Notes: generated by a model not told the origin, from the letters alone. Shown: positions 8,686 to 17,089, numbered from the stretch's first letter. The stretch: DNA of 64,000 nucleotides from an uncultured Clostridia bacterium (GCA_947649615.1 CANSSG010000001.1:1-64000); one strand, 5' to 3'. Translations and numbers: made by a program.

Positions 8686-8713
8686 CGCGCCCCTGCCGGT
8701 TGGCAGGGGCGCG
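8686..8713. terminator. Hairpin between convergent genes
   Basis: A perfect 12-bp stem, CGCGCCCCTGCC/GGCAGGGGCGCG with loop GGTT, lies between the HAD gene and the convergent end of the activase operon. There is no strong T-run on either strand, so it may be a weak bidirectional terminator or a transcript-end barrier. Confidence 0.6.
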
Positions 8714-8773
8714 TCTGCGTATCCGGCGTGAACGCCGTGATGAAAACGTTTTAGGCTTTTTCTGTAAAAAGGA

Positions 8774-10054
8774 TTATACCCGCACTGCCTCACGGGATGC
8801 GGCGGCTTTCTGGCGGGCGTTGGCCAGCATCAGCTTCAGCCGGTTTTCCTGGTTGACCTTCGTCGCGCCGGCATCGTAGTCGATGGCGACGATGTTTACC
8901 GCCGGGTTCTTCTCCTTGATGGGCTTCATCATCCCTTTGCCGCAGATGTGGTTGGGTAAGCAGCCGAAGGGCTGGGTGCAGACGATGTTCCCTACCCCTT
9001 TATCCGCCAGCTCCAGCATCTCCGCTGTCAGAAGCCAGCCCTCCCCCATCTTGACCCCCATGCTGATGGTCCCCTGCACCAGTTCTACCGTATGGGTGAA
9101 CAGGGTGGGCGGCTCAAAACGGCCGTGGGCGCAGATGGCGTCAATCAAATCCTTCTCCTTATCCAGCAGGTAGCGGTAGGCCGTCTTGTAGGCAAGCTGG
9201 ACGCCCTTCTGCATCCCGTAGAACTTGTTGTCCAGCAGGTTGTTGTACACGCAGTACAGGCAGAAATCCAGCAGGCCGGGGATCACCGCCTCCGCGCCCT
9301 CGTCTACTAAAAACTGTTCCAGGTTGTTGTTGCCCAGAGGGGAGTATTTGACGAATATCTCCCCTACGACGCCTACCTTTACCGTATCCCGCCGCTCCAT
9401 GGGGATGGCGCCGAAGGCCTCCAGGATGCGGCGGTAGTTGGCCTTTACCTGGCGGTAGTTCCCCTTGCCGCCGGTGGTCATCTCCTCCGCCAGGCGGTCT
9501 GTCCAGCGGTCCGCCAAGGCTTGGGCCGCGCCTTTTTCCAGCTCGTAGGGCTTGCACTGGTTTACCAGCGTCATCAGCAGGTCGCCGTATAGCACCGCGT
9601 ACATCATCCGCATCAAAAGCGGCAGGGTGAGCTGGAAGCCGGGGTGCTTCTCTAATCCCGCCAGGGACAGGCTGATAACCGGGACATGGCCTAAATCCGC
9701 TTTCTCCAGCGCCTTCCGAAGCAGATGGATGTAGTTGGACGCGCGGCAGCCGCCCCCGGTCTGGAAGAGGATCAGCGCCACCTTGTCCGGGTCGTACTTC
9801 CCGCTTTGCAGGGCGTCGATAAACTGCCCGATAACCAGGATTGCCGGGTAGCAGGTGTCGTTATGTACATATTTCAGCCCGGTCTCCGCGATCCGGGGCC
9901 CGCTGGTCTCTAAGACCTCCAGGTGATAGCCGGAGCGGCTCATGACCTTCCCGATCATCTTGAAGTGCATGGGCAGCATGTTGGGGGCTAAAATGGTGTG
10001 GGTCTTCTTCATTTCTTCAGTGAAAACGACGTAGCCTTTTTCTTGGTTGACCAT
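8774..10054 (-). CDS. 2-hydroxyacyl-CoA dehydratase/activase-related C-terminal component (HgdB-like)
   Basis: The 426-residue protein resembles the C-terminal part of the long (about 1,400-residue) acyl-CoA dehydratase activase-related proteins of Clostridia and is distantly like HgdB-type dehydratase subunits. Cysteine motifs include NDTCYPAIL (about residue 65), TGGGCRASNY (about 101) and QPFGCLPNHICGKG near residue 361, which could hold an iron-sulfur cluster. The start is ATG 10054, after GCAGGAAGGAATCC; upstream in-frame codons overlap the neighbouring gene. It is the last gene of a minus-strand operon whose first gene supplies the activase part. Its length plus the 980-residue partner is close to the fused family length. 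Confidence 0.75.
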   Translation of the reverse strand: MVNQEKGYVVFTEEMKKTHTILAPNMLPMHFKMIGKVMSRSGYHLEVLETSGPRIAETGLKYVHNDTCYPAILVIGQFIDALQSGKYDPDKVALILFQTGGGCRASNYIHLLRKALEKADLGHVPVISLSLAGLEKHPGFQLTLPLLMRMMYAVLYGDLLMTLVNQCKPYELEKGAAQALADRWTDRLAEEMTTGGKGNYRQVKANYRRILEAFGAIPMERRDTVKVGVVGEIFVKYSPLGNNNLEQFLVDEGAEAVIPGLLDFCLYCVYNNLLDNKFYGMQKGVQLAYKTAYRYLLDKEKDLIDAICAHGRFEPPTLFTHTVELVQGTISMGVKMGEGWLLTAEMLELADKGVGNIVCTQPFGCLPNHICGKGMMKPIKEKNPAVNIVAIDYDAGATKVNQENRLKLMLANARQKAAASREAVRV

Positions 10055-10085
10055 AGTTGGATTCCTTCCTGCAATAAAGCTGGGC

Positions 10086-10454
10086 CTAATGGATGGCCGT
10101 CCCAATGTGCTTATCCAATCTCCATCCAGGGGCAGCGCCATCATCAGCCCAATACTCATCAACCGCCGCAATCTTGTGGCCGGCGGTCCGGATAAATGAC
10201 GTCACATGAAATGACTGGGCGCGGTCCTGGGAATACACATGGGTTACCGTAATATACAAATCGTTTATTTTCTCCACTCTTTCTACAACGCCGCCCCATT
10301 TGCCGGGATATTCACAATTCGCCGTAATAAATTCATCTACTGTAAAATGCTCATTCGTGCAATGCCAGTTGACATACGCGCCTTTATCAAACTGCTCCCG
10401 TATGGCATCTTCATCCTGCTCCAAAACGGCTTGCCAGAATTTGTATATGTCCAT
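10086..10454 (-). CDS. NTF2/SnoaL-like small protein
   Basis: A 122-residue protein with the feel of the NTF2-like alpha+beta fold: an N-terminal helix with FWQAVLEQDEDAIREQF, a middle motif NEHFTVDEFITANCEYPGKW, and C-terminal strands ending in IAAVDEYWADDG. Similar proteins include SnoaL-like cyclases/isomerases and uncharacterised DUF4440-like domains, so no reaction can be assigned. ATG 10454 follows GGGAGG. It lies inside the activase operon, between a 2H phosphoesterase gene and the HgdB-like gene. Confidence 0.65.
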   Translation of the reverse strand: MDIYKFWQAVLEQDEDAIREQFDKGAYVNWHCTNEHFTVDEFITANCEYPGKWGGVVERVEKINDLYITVTHVYSQDRAQSFHVTSFIRTAGHKIAAVDEYWADDGAAPGWRLDKHIGTAIH

Positions 10455-10528
10455 GCAGCATCCTCCCTTTTCCGCCGGTGCGCCGGGCTGGTGATTTCGT
10501 CTATCTTGAGTTGGGGCTGCCGCGATCC

Positions 10529-11059
10529 CTATTCCAGCAGAATGGTTTCCGCTGTCTCATAGCTGAATCTGCCTTGGTTTTCGTAAACGCGCGAAAATTC
10601 GATGCGGTCTACCTGCGTAACAAACGGTTCAAATGCCTGCCGCATCGCTTCGGCAACGGGAGAAAGGTCCGCCCCTGGAACATACAGGAGGGAAGTATGC
10701 GGCTTCCAGGTATCTTCCCGCGTCCATTTATTCAGGCCCGCCGGACAGGCCCGGGCGATTTCCCGCTGGATGGAGGCAATCGCCGGATCTTTTCGCGGGG
10801 CGGCTACAATGAGGGATTTTGTTCCCGATTCGGATGCCCATACTTCAACCGCATGGTAGCAGACAGGGAATTTGGGGCGGCCGGACAGGATTGCTTTGCA
10901 GGAGGAAATAAATCCCGCTTCGTCCGCGCCAATGTACGTTGCGAGCGTAATATGTCCATGCACATCCCGGGGCGGGACGCCGGAACGCTCCGCGATCCGC
11001 CTGAGTTCCGTGAGCCGCGCTGCGGCGGCAGGATCAATGGTTGCTATGGCACACAGCAT
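10529..11059 (-). CDS. 2H phosphoesterase (2'-5' RNA ligase family)
   Basis: A 176-residue protein carrying both catalytic motifs of the 2H phosphoesterase superfamily: HITL near residue 36 (GHITLATY) and HTSL near residue 120 (PHTSLLYV). The two histidines act on 2',3'-cyclic phosphate or 2'-5' phosphodiester bonds in this family; the natural substrate here is unknown. The gene starts 5 nt after the activase stop, with AAGGGGG as its ribosome binding site, so it belongs to that operon. Its presence between two parts of an enzyme-activation system has no obvious reason. Confidence 0.8.
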   Translation of the reverse strand: MLCAIATIDPAAAARLTELRRIAERSGVPPRDVHGHITLATYIGADEAGFISSCKAILSGRPKFPVCYHAVEVWASESGTKSLIVAAPRKDPAIASIQREIARACPAGLNKWTREDTWKPHTSLLYVPGADLSPVAEAMRQAFEPFVTQVDRIEFSRVYENQGRFSYETAETILLE

Positions 11060-11064
11060 TTTGC

Positions 11065-14007
11065 TTAACCCCCTTTTTCTTCCAGCGCGCCAATCAGGCT
11101 CCTGAGCCTGATCTTTACCGCGCCCAGGTTGGTGATTTCGTCAATCTTGATCTGGGTATACAGCTTCCCGGATTCCTCCAGGATGCGCCGGACTTCATCG
11201 GTAGTGATGGCGTCTACCCCGCAGCCGAAGCTGACAAGCTGCACCAACTGCACGTCCGGGTTCTCGCAGGCGAACCGCGCCGCGCGGTAGAGACGGGCGT
11301 GGTATGTCCACTGGTTAAGTACGTGAACCGGCACCGGGTCTGCCAAATGGCACACGCTGTCCTCACTGACTACCACGAACCCCAGGGACGAGGCCAATTT
11401 GTCGATGCCGTGGCCAATCTCCGGGTCGATGTGGTAGGGGCGGCCTGCCAAAACCATGATCCGCCTGCCGTTGGCCCGCGCCCACGCCACCGCTTCCTCG
11501 CCTTGCCTGCGTACCGCCGTCATGTGGGCTTCGTAGGCCGCGAAGGCCGCGTCTACCGCTTTGCGGACTTCCTTTTTTGTAATGTCATGGAACACCGGGG
11601 ACAGGCAGGCGGCCAGCTCCTTGCTCAGCTCCTTCCGGTTGTTGATGTTCAGGAAGGGGTATAAGAAATGGGTTTGGGCCAGGTCGTCCATGTTGCCGTG
11701 GAGCAATTCCGAATAGTAGGCCACCACCGGGCAGTTGTAGTGGTTGTCGCTGGCCTTTTCGTCCATGTTGTAGGTCAGGCAGGGATAGAAAATCGCGTCT
11801 ACGTGCTTATCCAGCAGGACTTCCATGTGGCCGTGCATAATCTTGGCGGGGTAGCAGGCTGTGTCGGAGGGAATGGAGAACTGGCCTTTTTCGTATATCC
11901 GCCGGCTGGACAGGCCGGAAACCTCTACTTTGAACCCCAATTCGCTGAAAAACGCGTGCCACAGCGGCAGCAGCTCATACATGCCCAGGGCTAAGGGCAG
12001 GCCGATGGTCCCCCGCAGCTCCGGGCCGGGGGCGAGGGCTGTCAGCGTCTCACGCTTCCAGGCGTAGAGGTTGGGCAGCTCCCCGGCGTTTGCCAGCCCC
12101 AGGCCCTTCTGGCACTGGTTGCCTGAAATGTACTTTTTCCCGCCGCCAAAGCTGTTGACCGTCAGGCGGCAGTGGTTGGCGCAGCCCTGGCATACCGCCG
12201 CCTTGGCCGTGTGGACGAAATCCGCCAGGCCGCCGGGGGTGATGAGGGCGGAACGGGGGGCGGGCACCGCCTCCATGGCGTATAGCGCCGCGCCGTAGGC
12301 GCCCATCAGGCCGGCAATGGCGGGGCGGATGGCTTCCTTGCCCAGCTCCCGCTCGAAGGCGCGGAGGACGGCGTCGTTATAAAACGTGCCGCCCTGGACG
12401 ACTACGTGGTCCCCCAGCTCGTCCGCACTCCCGGCGCGGATGACTTTGTAAATGGCGTTTTTCACGACGCTCACCGACAGGCCTGCGGAGATGTCCTCCA
12501 CTGTGGCGCCGTCCTTCTGGGATTGCTTGACGGAGGAATTCATAAAGACCGTGCAGCGGCTCCCCAGGTTCACCGGGGCGGCGGCGTGAAGGCCCTTTTG
12601 GGCAAATTCCGCCACATCGCAGCCCATGGAACGGGCAAAGGTCTCGATAAATGAGCCGCAGCCAGAGGAGCAGGCCTCGTTGAGCATGATGGAGTCGATG
12701 GCCCCGTTTTTAATCTTGAAGCACTTGATGTCCTGGCCGCCGATGTCCAGGATGAAATCGACCTCCGGGCAGAAGTACTTGGCGGCGGTGTAGTGGGCGA
12801 TGGTCTCCACTACGCCCTTGTCTACGCCAAAGGCCGCTTTGATTAATTCCTCGCCGTATCCGGTGACGGCGCTGCCGCGTATCACCACACGGTCCCCGCA
12901 CAGGGCGTAGAGCTTCTCCAACTGCTCCCGGACGATCTCTACCGGGTTGCCCCGGTTGGAGCTGTAATAGGTATACAGCAGCTCCCGCTCCCCGCTCAGA
13001 AGGACGATCTTCGTGGTGGTGCTGCCGCAGTCGATGCCCAGCCACGCGCCTCCCTGGTAGGCAGAGAGGTCCCCTTCCTTCACCGAAGCCTTCCCGTGGC
13101 GGGCGCGGAAGCGGGTGTACTCCTCATCGCTGGCGAACAGCGGGGGCAGAAGGTTCGACGCGTCGCGCACCGCCTCGGTATGGGCGATTTTGTCCTGAAG
13201 CCCGCCCATGGTGTAAACCCCGCCGGATTCCTCCGCGTACAGCGCCGCGCCCATGGCTACCGCAAAGCGGCCGTACGCCGGGAACACCGCGTGGGCGTCG
13301 TCCAGCTTCAGGGTCTCCTGGAACCGCCTGCGCAGGCCCTTGCAGTAGAACAGCGGGCCGCCCAGGAATAGAACCTTGCCCGTAATCCGCTTGCCCTGGG
13401 CAAGGCCGGCGATGGTCTGGTTTACGACCGCCTGGTAGATGCTGGCGGCTACGTCGGCATGCTTGGCCCCTTGGTTCAGAAGGGGCTGGATGTCCGTCTT
13501 GGCGAACACCCCGCAGCGGGAGGCAATGGGGTACAGGCGGGTGCTTTGCAGGCTCAGTTCGTCCAACTCGTCGGCGGTGACGTTCAAAAGCGTGGCCATC
13601 TGGTCGATGAACGCCCCTGTACCCCCGGCGCACGAACCGTTCATCCGCTCGTCTATACCGCCGTCGAAAAAGATGATTTTCGCGTCCTCGCCGCCCAGCT
13701 CAATGACGGCGGAAGCGTCCGGCTCCAGCCGCCGCACTACCTCGCCGGTGGCGAACACCTCCTGGACAAAGGGAACCCCCGCCCCCTCCGCCAGGCCAAG
13801 GCCCGCTGAGCCGGATATGGCGGCGGTAAAGGGCCGCTCCCCTACATAGGGCGCGGCCTGCTCCAGCAGCTCCAAGGTCTTTTGCCGCACCCGGGAAAAG
13901 TGCCGCTGGTATTTTTCGTAGAGGACCGTTCCGTGGTCCACCACCACGATTTTCGCGGTGGTGGACCCAATGTCAATCCCTATGGTCAGACCTTTTTCGT
14001 GACTCAT
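11065..14007 (-). CDS. Acyl-CoA dehydratase activase (two BadF/BadG-type ATPase domains plus DUF2229-like region)
   Basis: A 980-residue protein. Domain 1 starts with the phosphate loop GIDIGSTTAK (residues 10-19) and has the cluster motif SCAGGTGAF (125-133). Domain 2 repeats the pattern with GIDCGSTTTK (324-333) and ACSSGCGSF (445-453). A cysteine-rich segment, CQGCANHC (606-613), opens the C-terminal DUF2229-like part. Activases of this family hydrolyse ATP to drive one electron into a 2-hydroxyacyl-CoA dehydratase through a bridging [4Fe-4S] cluster. The fused family is usually about 1,400 residues; the missing part matches the gene at 8774-10054. ATG 14007 follows GGAGA. It is the first gene of a four-gene minus-strand operon. 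Confidence 0.85.
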   Translation of the reverse strand: MSHEKGLTIGIDIGSTTAKIVVVDHGTVLYEKYQRHFSRVRQKTLELLEQAAPYVGERPFTAAISGSAGLGLAEGAGVPFVQEVFATGEVVRRLEPDASAVIELGGEDAKIIFFDGGIDERMNGSCAGGTGAFIDQMATLLNVTADELDELSLQSTRLYPIASRCGVFAKTDIQPLLNQGAKHADVAASIYQAVVNQTIAGLAQGKRITGKVLFLGGPLFYCKGLRRRFQETLKLDDAHAVFPAYGRFAVAMGAALYAEESGGVYTMGGLQDKIAHTEAVRDASNLLPPLFASDEEYTRFRARHGKASVKEGDLSAYQGGAWLGIDCGSTTTKIVLLSGERELLYTYYSSNRGNPVEIVREQLEKLYALCGDRVVIRGSAVTGYGEELIKAAFGVDKGVVETIAHYTAAKYFCPEVDFILDIGGQDIKCFKIKNGAIDSIMLNEACSSGCGSFIETFARSMGCDVAEFAQKGLHAAAPVNLGSRCTVFMNSSVKQSQKDGATVEDISAGLSVSVVKNAIYKVIRAGSADELGDHVVVQGGTFYNDAVLRAFERELGKEAIRPAIAGLMGAYGAALYAMEAVPAPRSALITPGGLADFVHTAKAAVCQGCANHCRLTVNSFGGGKKYISGNQCQKGLGLANAGELPNLYAWKRETLTALAPGPELRGTIGLPLALGMYELLPLWHAFFSELGFKVEVSGLSSRRIYEKGQFSIPSDTACYPAKIMHGHMEVLLDKHVDAIFYPCLTYNMDEKASDNHYNCPVVAYYSELLHGNMDDLAQTHFLYPFLNINNRKELSKELAACLSPVFHDITKKEVRKAVDAAFAAYEAHMTAVRRQGEEAVAWARANGRRIMVLAGRPYHIDPEIGHGIDKLASSLGFVVVSEDSVCHLADPVPVHVLNQWTYHARLYRAARFACENPDVQLVQLVSFGCGVDAITTDEVRRILEESGKLYTQIKIDEITNLGAVKIRLRSLIGALEEKGG

Positions 14008-14069
14008 ACTTTCTCCATACCCTGCCGGGCCGTTCCTTCATTTTGCGTCTAACACGCCATTTTGTTGGC

Positions 14070-14075
14070 ATTATA
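14070..14075 (-). promoter_or_regulatory. Extended -10 promoter of the activase operon
   Basis: On the minus strand the sequence reads TGTGCTATAAT, an extended -10 (TGC-TATAAT) about 65 nt before the activase start. I see no good -35 box at 17 bp, which an extended -10 can tolerate. Confidence 0.6.
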
Positions 14076-14163
14076 GCACAATCCCGGCAAATTGTTTATG
14101 GACAAAATGTTAAATATGTGTGAAGGATTTTTCTCCCGGTTTTGCTAATTTTGTGATTTTCCA

Positions 14164-14192
14164 TTGTCCGGGCCGGAAAATTGTGGTATGAT
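14164..14192 (+). promoter_or_regulatory. Promoter of the ModE-like gene
   Basis: TTGTCC (14164-14169) and TATGAT (14187-14192) are spaced by 17 bp. The -35 box lies between the arms of an inverted repeat, ATTTTCC (14156-14162) and GGAAAAT (14175-14181), which could be an operator. Confidence 0.65.
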
Positions 14193-14236
14193 AGGGAAAA
14201 GAAAGCCCGTTTACCGGGAAAAAAGGAGGCTTCCCT

Positions 14237-14614
14237 ATGGAGTTTACCGACCTGCATCCCGCCGTTACGTTTCGGCTGTATACGGACCAAAAATGCTTCG
14301 GACCCGGGGTCGCCATGCTGATGCGCCGGGTGCGCACCCTCCACTCGCTGCGCTCGGCGGCTATTGATATGGATATGGCCTACTCCAAGGCCTGGACCAT
14401 CCTCCGGGACGCGGAGCGGGGCCTGGGCTTCAAGCTGCTCCACTCTACCACCGGAGGCCGCAACGGCGGCGGCGCGTCCCTGACGGAGCAGGGGGAGCGG
14501 CTGCTGGAGGCCTACGACGCCTGCGAGCGGGAGCTGCGGGAGCATGGGACGCGGCTGTTTATGGAGCACCTGGACGCCTTCACCGGGGAGCCGCCGGAGC
14601 CGGATAAATTGTAA
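14237..14614 (+). CDS. ModE N-terminal-domain-like winged-helix DNA-binding protein
   Basis: A 125-residue protein that matches the LysR-type winged helix at the N-terminus of ModE. FGPGVAMLMRRVRTLHSLRSAAIDMDMAYSKAWTILRDAE forms the helix-turn-helix (about residues 22-61) and LGFKLLHSTTGGRNGGGASLTEQGERLLEAYD is the wing and following helix, a close family signature. It lacks the C-terminal molop domains that bind molybdate in full ModE, so any ligand sensing would need another means. A good ribosome binding site, AAAAGGAGG, precedes ATG 14237. Its stop codon lies inside an 11-bp inverted repeat that reaches the next gene's promoter. Confidence 0.82.
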   Translation: MEFTDLHPAVTFRLYTDQKCFGPGVAMLMRRVRTLHSLRSAAIDMDMAYSKAWTILRDAERGLGFKLLHSTTGGRNGGGASLTEQGERLLEAYDACERELREHGTRLFMEHLDAFTGEPPEPDKL

Positions 14615-14651
14615 ACTTTTCTTAAGGTAATGGATTTGCAGTTTACAATTT
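14606..14651. promoter_or_regulatory. 11-bp perfect inverted repeat spanning the ModE-like stop and the next promoter
   Basis: AAATTGTAAAC (14606-14616) and GTTTACAATTT (14641-14651) are perfect inverted copies 24 bp apart, so their centres are 35 bp apart. The right arm contains the -35 box TTTACA of the downstream promoter. It could be a paired operator for a dimeric regulator, or an RNA hairpin ending transcription of the ModE-like gene. Confidence 0.6.
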
Positions 14652-14670
14652 CGCGCCAGTATGGTATCCT
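14642..14670 (+). promoter_or_regulatory. Promoter of the nucleotidyltransferase-like gene
   Basis: TTTACA (14642-14647) and TATCCT (14665-14670) are separated by 17 bp. The -35 box is embedded in the right arm of the inverted repeat at 14606-14651, which suggests repression by a protein bound there. Confidence 0.6.
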
Positions 14671-14726
14671 TTTTTTGGAGAACCTCACAATGGAGGAGAC
14701 AACCAAATCATGAAGGAGAAACGACT

Positions 14727-15650
14727 ATGGAAAAACCTGTTCTGGTCGTACTGGCCGCCGGAATGGGCAGCCGTTACGGCGGCCTTAAGCAGCTTGACAG
14801 CGTTGGCAGCCATGGGCAGTGTCTCATTGACTATTCCCTATACGACGCCCGGCGGGCCGGATTTGAAACCGTCGTCTTTGTTATCAAAAAAGAACTGGAA
14901 ACCGACTTCCGGGAAATGGCCGGAGACCGGATCAGCCGGGGAATGAACGTTCTATACGCCTTCCAGCGCATGGAGGACCTGACGGGGGGCGTGGACGTGC
15001 CTGAACACCGCGCCAAGCCGTGGGGTACCACCCACGCGGTTCTGGCCGCAAGGGACTTGATCCGGGGTCCGTTCGCCGTCATCAACGCGGACGATTATTA
15101 TGGGCCGGAGGCTTTCCGGGTCATCTATGACTACCTGGCCCATCATACGGACCGGCCCGACTGCTTCCAGTACGCCATGGTCGGCTACCACCTGGGAAAG
15201 ACCCTGTCTGACAACGGCGGCGTAACCCGGGGCATATGCCGTACCAACCAGGACGGGCTGCTGGAGAACATCGTGGAGCAGCAGGGCATCGAGCGGGACG
15301 GAGACGGCGGGCGGTTTACTGCCGACGGCGGGCAAAGCTGGGTGTCCCTCAGCGGCGATACCTTGGTCTCCATGAATTTCTGGGGCTTCCAGCGCAGCTT
15401 TCTGGACGAAGCGCAGGCGCGGTTCCCCACCCTGCTGCACCGTGCGTTATCCCACCATCCGGAGAACGGGGAAGTCCAGCTCCCGGTGATGGTGGCCGAT
15501 ATGCTGGACCGGGGCCGCGCACAGGTGCGGATGCTCTCCAGCGGGGAGAAATGGTTCGGCGTTACTTACCGGGAGGACAAGCCCTACGTGGTTGCCGCCC
15601 TGCGGGAGAAAACCGGGCAGGGCCAATATCCGGATGATCTGTGGGCGTAA
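14727..15650 (+). CDS. NTP_transferase-family sugar-phosphate nucleotidyltransferase-like protein
   Basis: A 307-residue protein with the nucleotide-binding opening LVVLAAGMGSRYGGLKQLDSVG at residues 5-26, the GxGxRxGxxKQ signature of sugar-1-phosphate nucleotidyltransferases, and the metal-binding motif INADDYYG near residue 120. These enzymes join NTP and a sugar phosphate to make NDP-sugars; the sugar is not identifiable. ATG 14727 follows GAAGGAG. It has its own promoter and no neighbouring glycan genes, which is unusual for a pathway enzyme. A related fold is also used by molybdenum-cofactor nucleotidyltransferases, but the length and motifs favour the sugar type. Confidence 0.75.
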   Translation: MEKPVLVVLAAGMGSRYGGLKQLDSVGSHGQCLIDYSLYDARRAGFETVVFVIKKELETDFREMAGDRISRGMNVLYAFQRMEDLTGGVDVPEHRAKPWGTTHAVLAARDLIRGPFAVINADDYYGPEAFRVIYDYLAHHTDRPDCFQYAMVGYHLGKTLSDNGGVTRGICRTNQDGLLENIVEQQGIERDGDGGRFTADGGQSWVSLSGDTLVSMNFWGFQRSFLDEAQARFPTLLHRALSHHPENGEVQLPVMVADMLDRGRAQVRMLSSGEKWFGVTYREDKPYVVAALREKTGQGQYPDDLWA

Positions 15651-15814
15651 TGTGCCTTCCTGTTTCAAAGCCCACCTGCCGCCCATTCAAGATTTTTGCC
15701 CGGTGTTAATGCGCCGCATTTTATCCGGGAATTGATTTTCCGCCTGTCCTGCAATTTTTTCAGCGTGTCCGGCATATCCTAATTGTGACCAGCCGGTCGG
15801 AAGGAGCCTTTCCC

Positions 15815-16582
15815 ATGATTTTTTACTTTTCCGCCACAGGCAACAGCAAGTACGCCGCCGAGCGTCTCGCGGCCGCTACGGAAGACCGCGTGGTCTTCCT
15901 CCGGGACGCCATCCGGGGGCGCAGCTACCGCTATGACATTGGCAGGGATGAGCGGATCGGATTCGTTGTTCCGGTCTACTTCCAAGGCCTGCCCAGCATC
16001 CTCCACTTTTTCCTTAAAAAACTGGAACTGACGGCGTATAAAGACCAGTATATCTACCTGGTGATGACCTGCGGCCAGTGGACGGGGAATGCGGCGGGCC
16101 AAATGGAAGCCCTGCTGAAGGAGAAGGGCCTGTCCCTCTCCGCGCGGTTCGCCGTGGTGATGGTGGACAACTATGTCCCCGCCTTCGATATCCCCGGCGG
16201 GGAGGAAGCCGCCCGCATCCTGGATGAAGCGGATGAGGCCATCGGCGAAATCTGCCGGGCCGTCCGGGCCAGGGGTGTGGGGGACTACAACCGCTGCACC
16301 GGCCCCGCGCCGGGGCTGCAAACGGCGGCGATGTATCCTGCTTACTCCGGCGGGCGGTCTACCAAGCCCTTCGTGGTCACCGACCACTGCATCGGCTGCG
16401 GATTGTGCCAGGAAATCTGCCCCTGCGGCGCGATTCTGATTTCCGGCGGCAAGCCGGCATGGATTAAGCCGAAATGCGTACGCTGCCTGGGCTGTCTCCA
16501 CCGCTGTCCCGCCCAGGCCATCCACTGGAAAAAACCGGAGGAAAACCGGGGCCGTTACTATAATCCACGGGTGGAGCCGTAA
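15815..16582 (+). CDS. EFR1-type flavodoxin plus 2[4Fe-4S] ferredoxin protein
   Basis: A 255-residue fusion. The N-terminal half is a flavodoxin-like domain with the FMN phosphate loop FSATGNSKYAAERLA (residues 4-18). The C-terminal part is a bacterial-type ferredoxin with two cluster motifs, CIGCGLCQEICPCGA near residue 192 and CVRCLGCLHRCPA near residue 218. This layout defines the EFR1 family of anaerobic electron carriers; the redox partner is unknown. ATG 15815 follows GAAGGAG, and the upstream in-frame ATG has no such signal. The gene lies 68 nt ahead of thioredoxin. Confidence 0.85.
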   Translation: MIFYFSATGNSKYAAERLAAATEDRVVFLRDAIRGRSYRYDIGRDERIGFVVPVYFQGLPSILHFFLKKLELTAYKDQYIYLVMTCGQWTGNAAGQMEALLKEKGLSLSARFAVVMVDNYVPAFDIPGGEEAARILDEADEAIGEICRAVRARGVGDYNRCTGPAPGLQTAAMYPAYSGGRSTKPFVVTDHCIGCGLCQEICPCGAILISGGKPAWIKPKCVRCLGCLHRCPAQAIHWKKPEENRGRYYNPRVEP

Positions 16583-16650
16583 ATTCTGCCCAGATTTTCT
16601 TGAAAACTGGGGTATACTATGGTTGAAAACCGAAGAAGGGAGACGAAAAA

Positions 16651-16980
16651 ATGGCGCATATCACTCTGACAAAGGAAAATTTCGCCCAGGAGGTGCTTCG
16701 TTCCGAAAAACCGGTGCTGGTGGATTTCTGGGCCTCCTGGTGCGGCCCGTGCATGGCCCTGGCCCCTGTCGTCGATGAGGTCGCCGGGGAACAGACCGCC
16801 GTTACCGTGGGCAAGGTCAATGTGGACGACGAACCGGAGCTGGCCCGCCAGTACCGGATCATGAGCATCCCCACCTTGATGCTGTTCAAAAACGGCGAGC
16901 CGGTCCGCCGGGAGGTGGGAGGCAAGTCCAAGGGCGAGCTTCTGCAAATGATGGGCCTCGACCCCGCCCACGCCAGATAA
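16651..16980 (+). CDS. trxA: Thioredoxin
   Basis: A 109-residue protein of standard length with the redox-active WCGPC motif (FWASWCGPCMAL, about residues 28-39) and the conserved cis-proline loop SIPTLMLF near residue 72. It reduces protein disulfides in the cytoplasm. The start has a GAAGGGAG ribosome binding site. An intrinsic hairpin follows directly. Confidence 0.93.
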   Translation: MAHITLTKENFAQEVLRSEKPVLVDFWASWCGPCMALAPVVDEVAGEQTAVTVGKVNVDDEPELARQYRIMSIPTLMLFKNGEPVRREVGGKSKGELLQMMGLDPAHAR

Positions 16981-16985
16981 ACTTG

Positions 16986-17013
16986 GCCGGTTCCGCTGGT
17001 TGGCGGAACCGGC
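16986..17013 (+). terminator. Terminator after trxA
   Basis: A perfect 11-bp stem, GCCGGTTCCGC/GCGGAACCGGC, is followed by TGTCCTTTC. The T-run is weak but the stem is strong and lies right after the stop. Confidence 0.72.
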
Positions 17014-17089
17014 TGTCCTTTCGTGAAAGCGCACAATTTGAACCGCCTTTTTTTGGCGCTTCCCCCAGCATTTTATCCCGTGATTTTGG

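Noticed and set aside
10478..11068. Plus-strand open frame of 196 codons
   Set aside because: It is antisense to the 2H phosphoesterase gene, whose catalytic motifs and ribosome binding site show the real strand.
16600..16618. Promoter TTGAAA/TATACT before trxA
   Set aside because: The boxes are only 7 bp apart, so they cannot form one sigma-A promoter.
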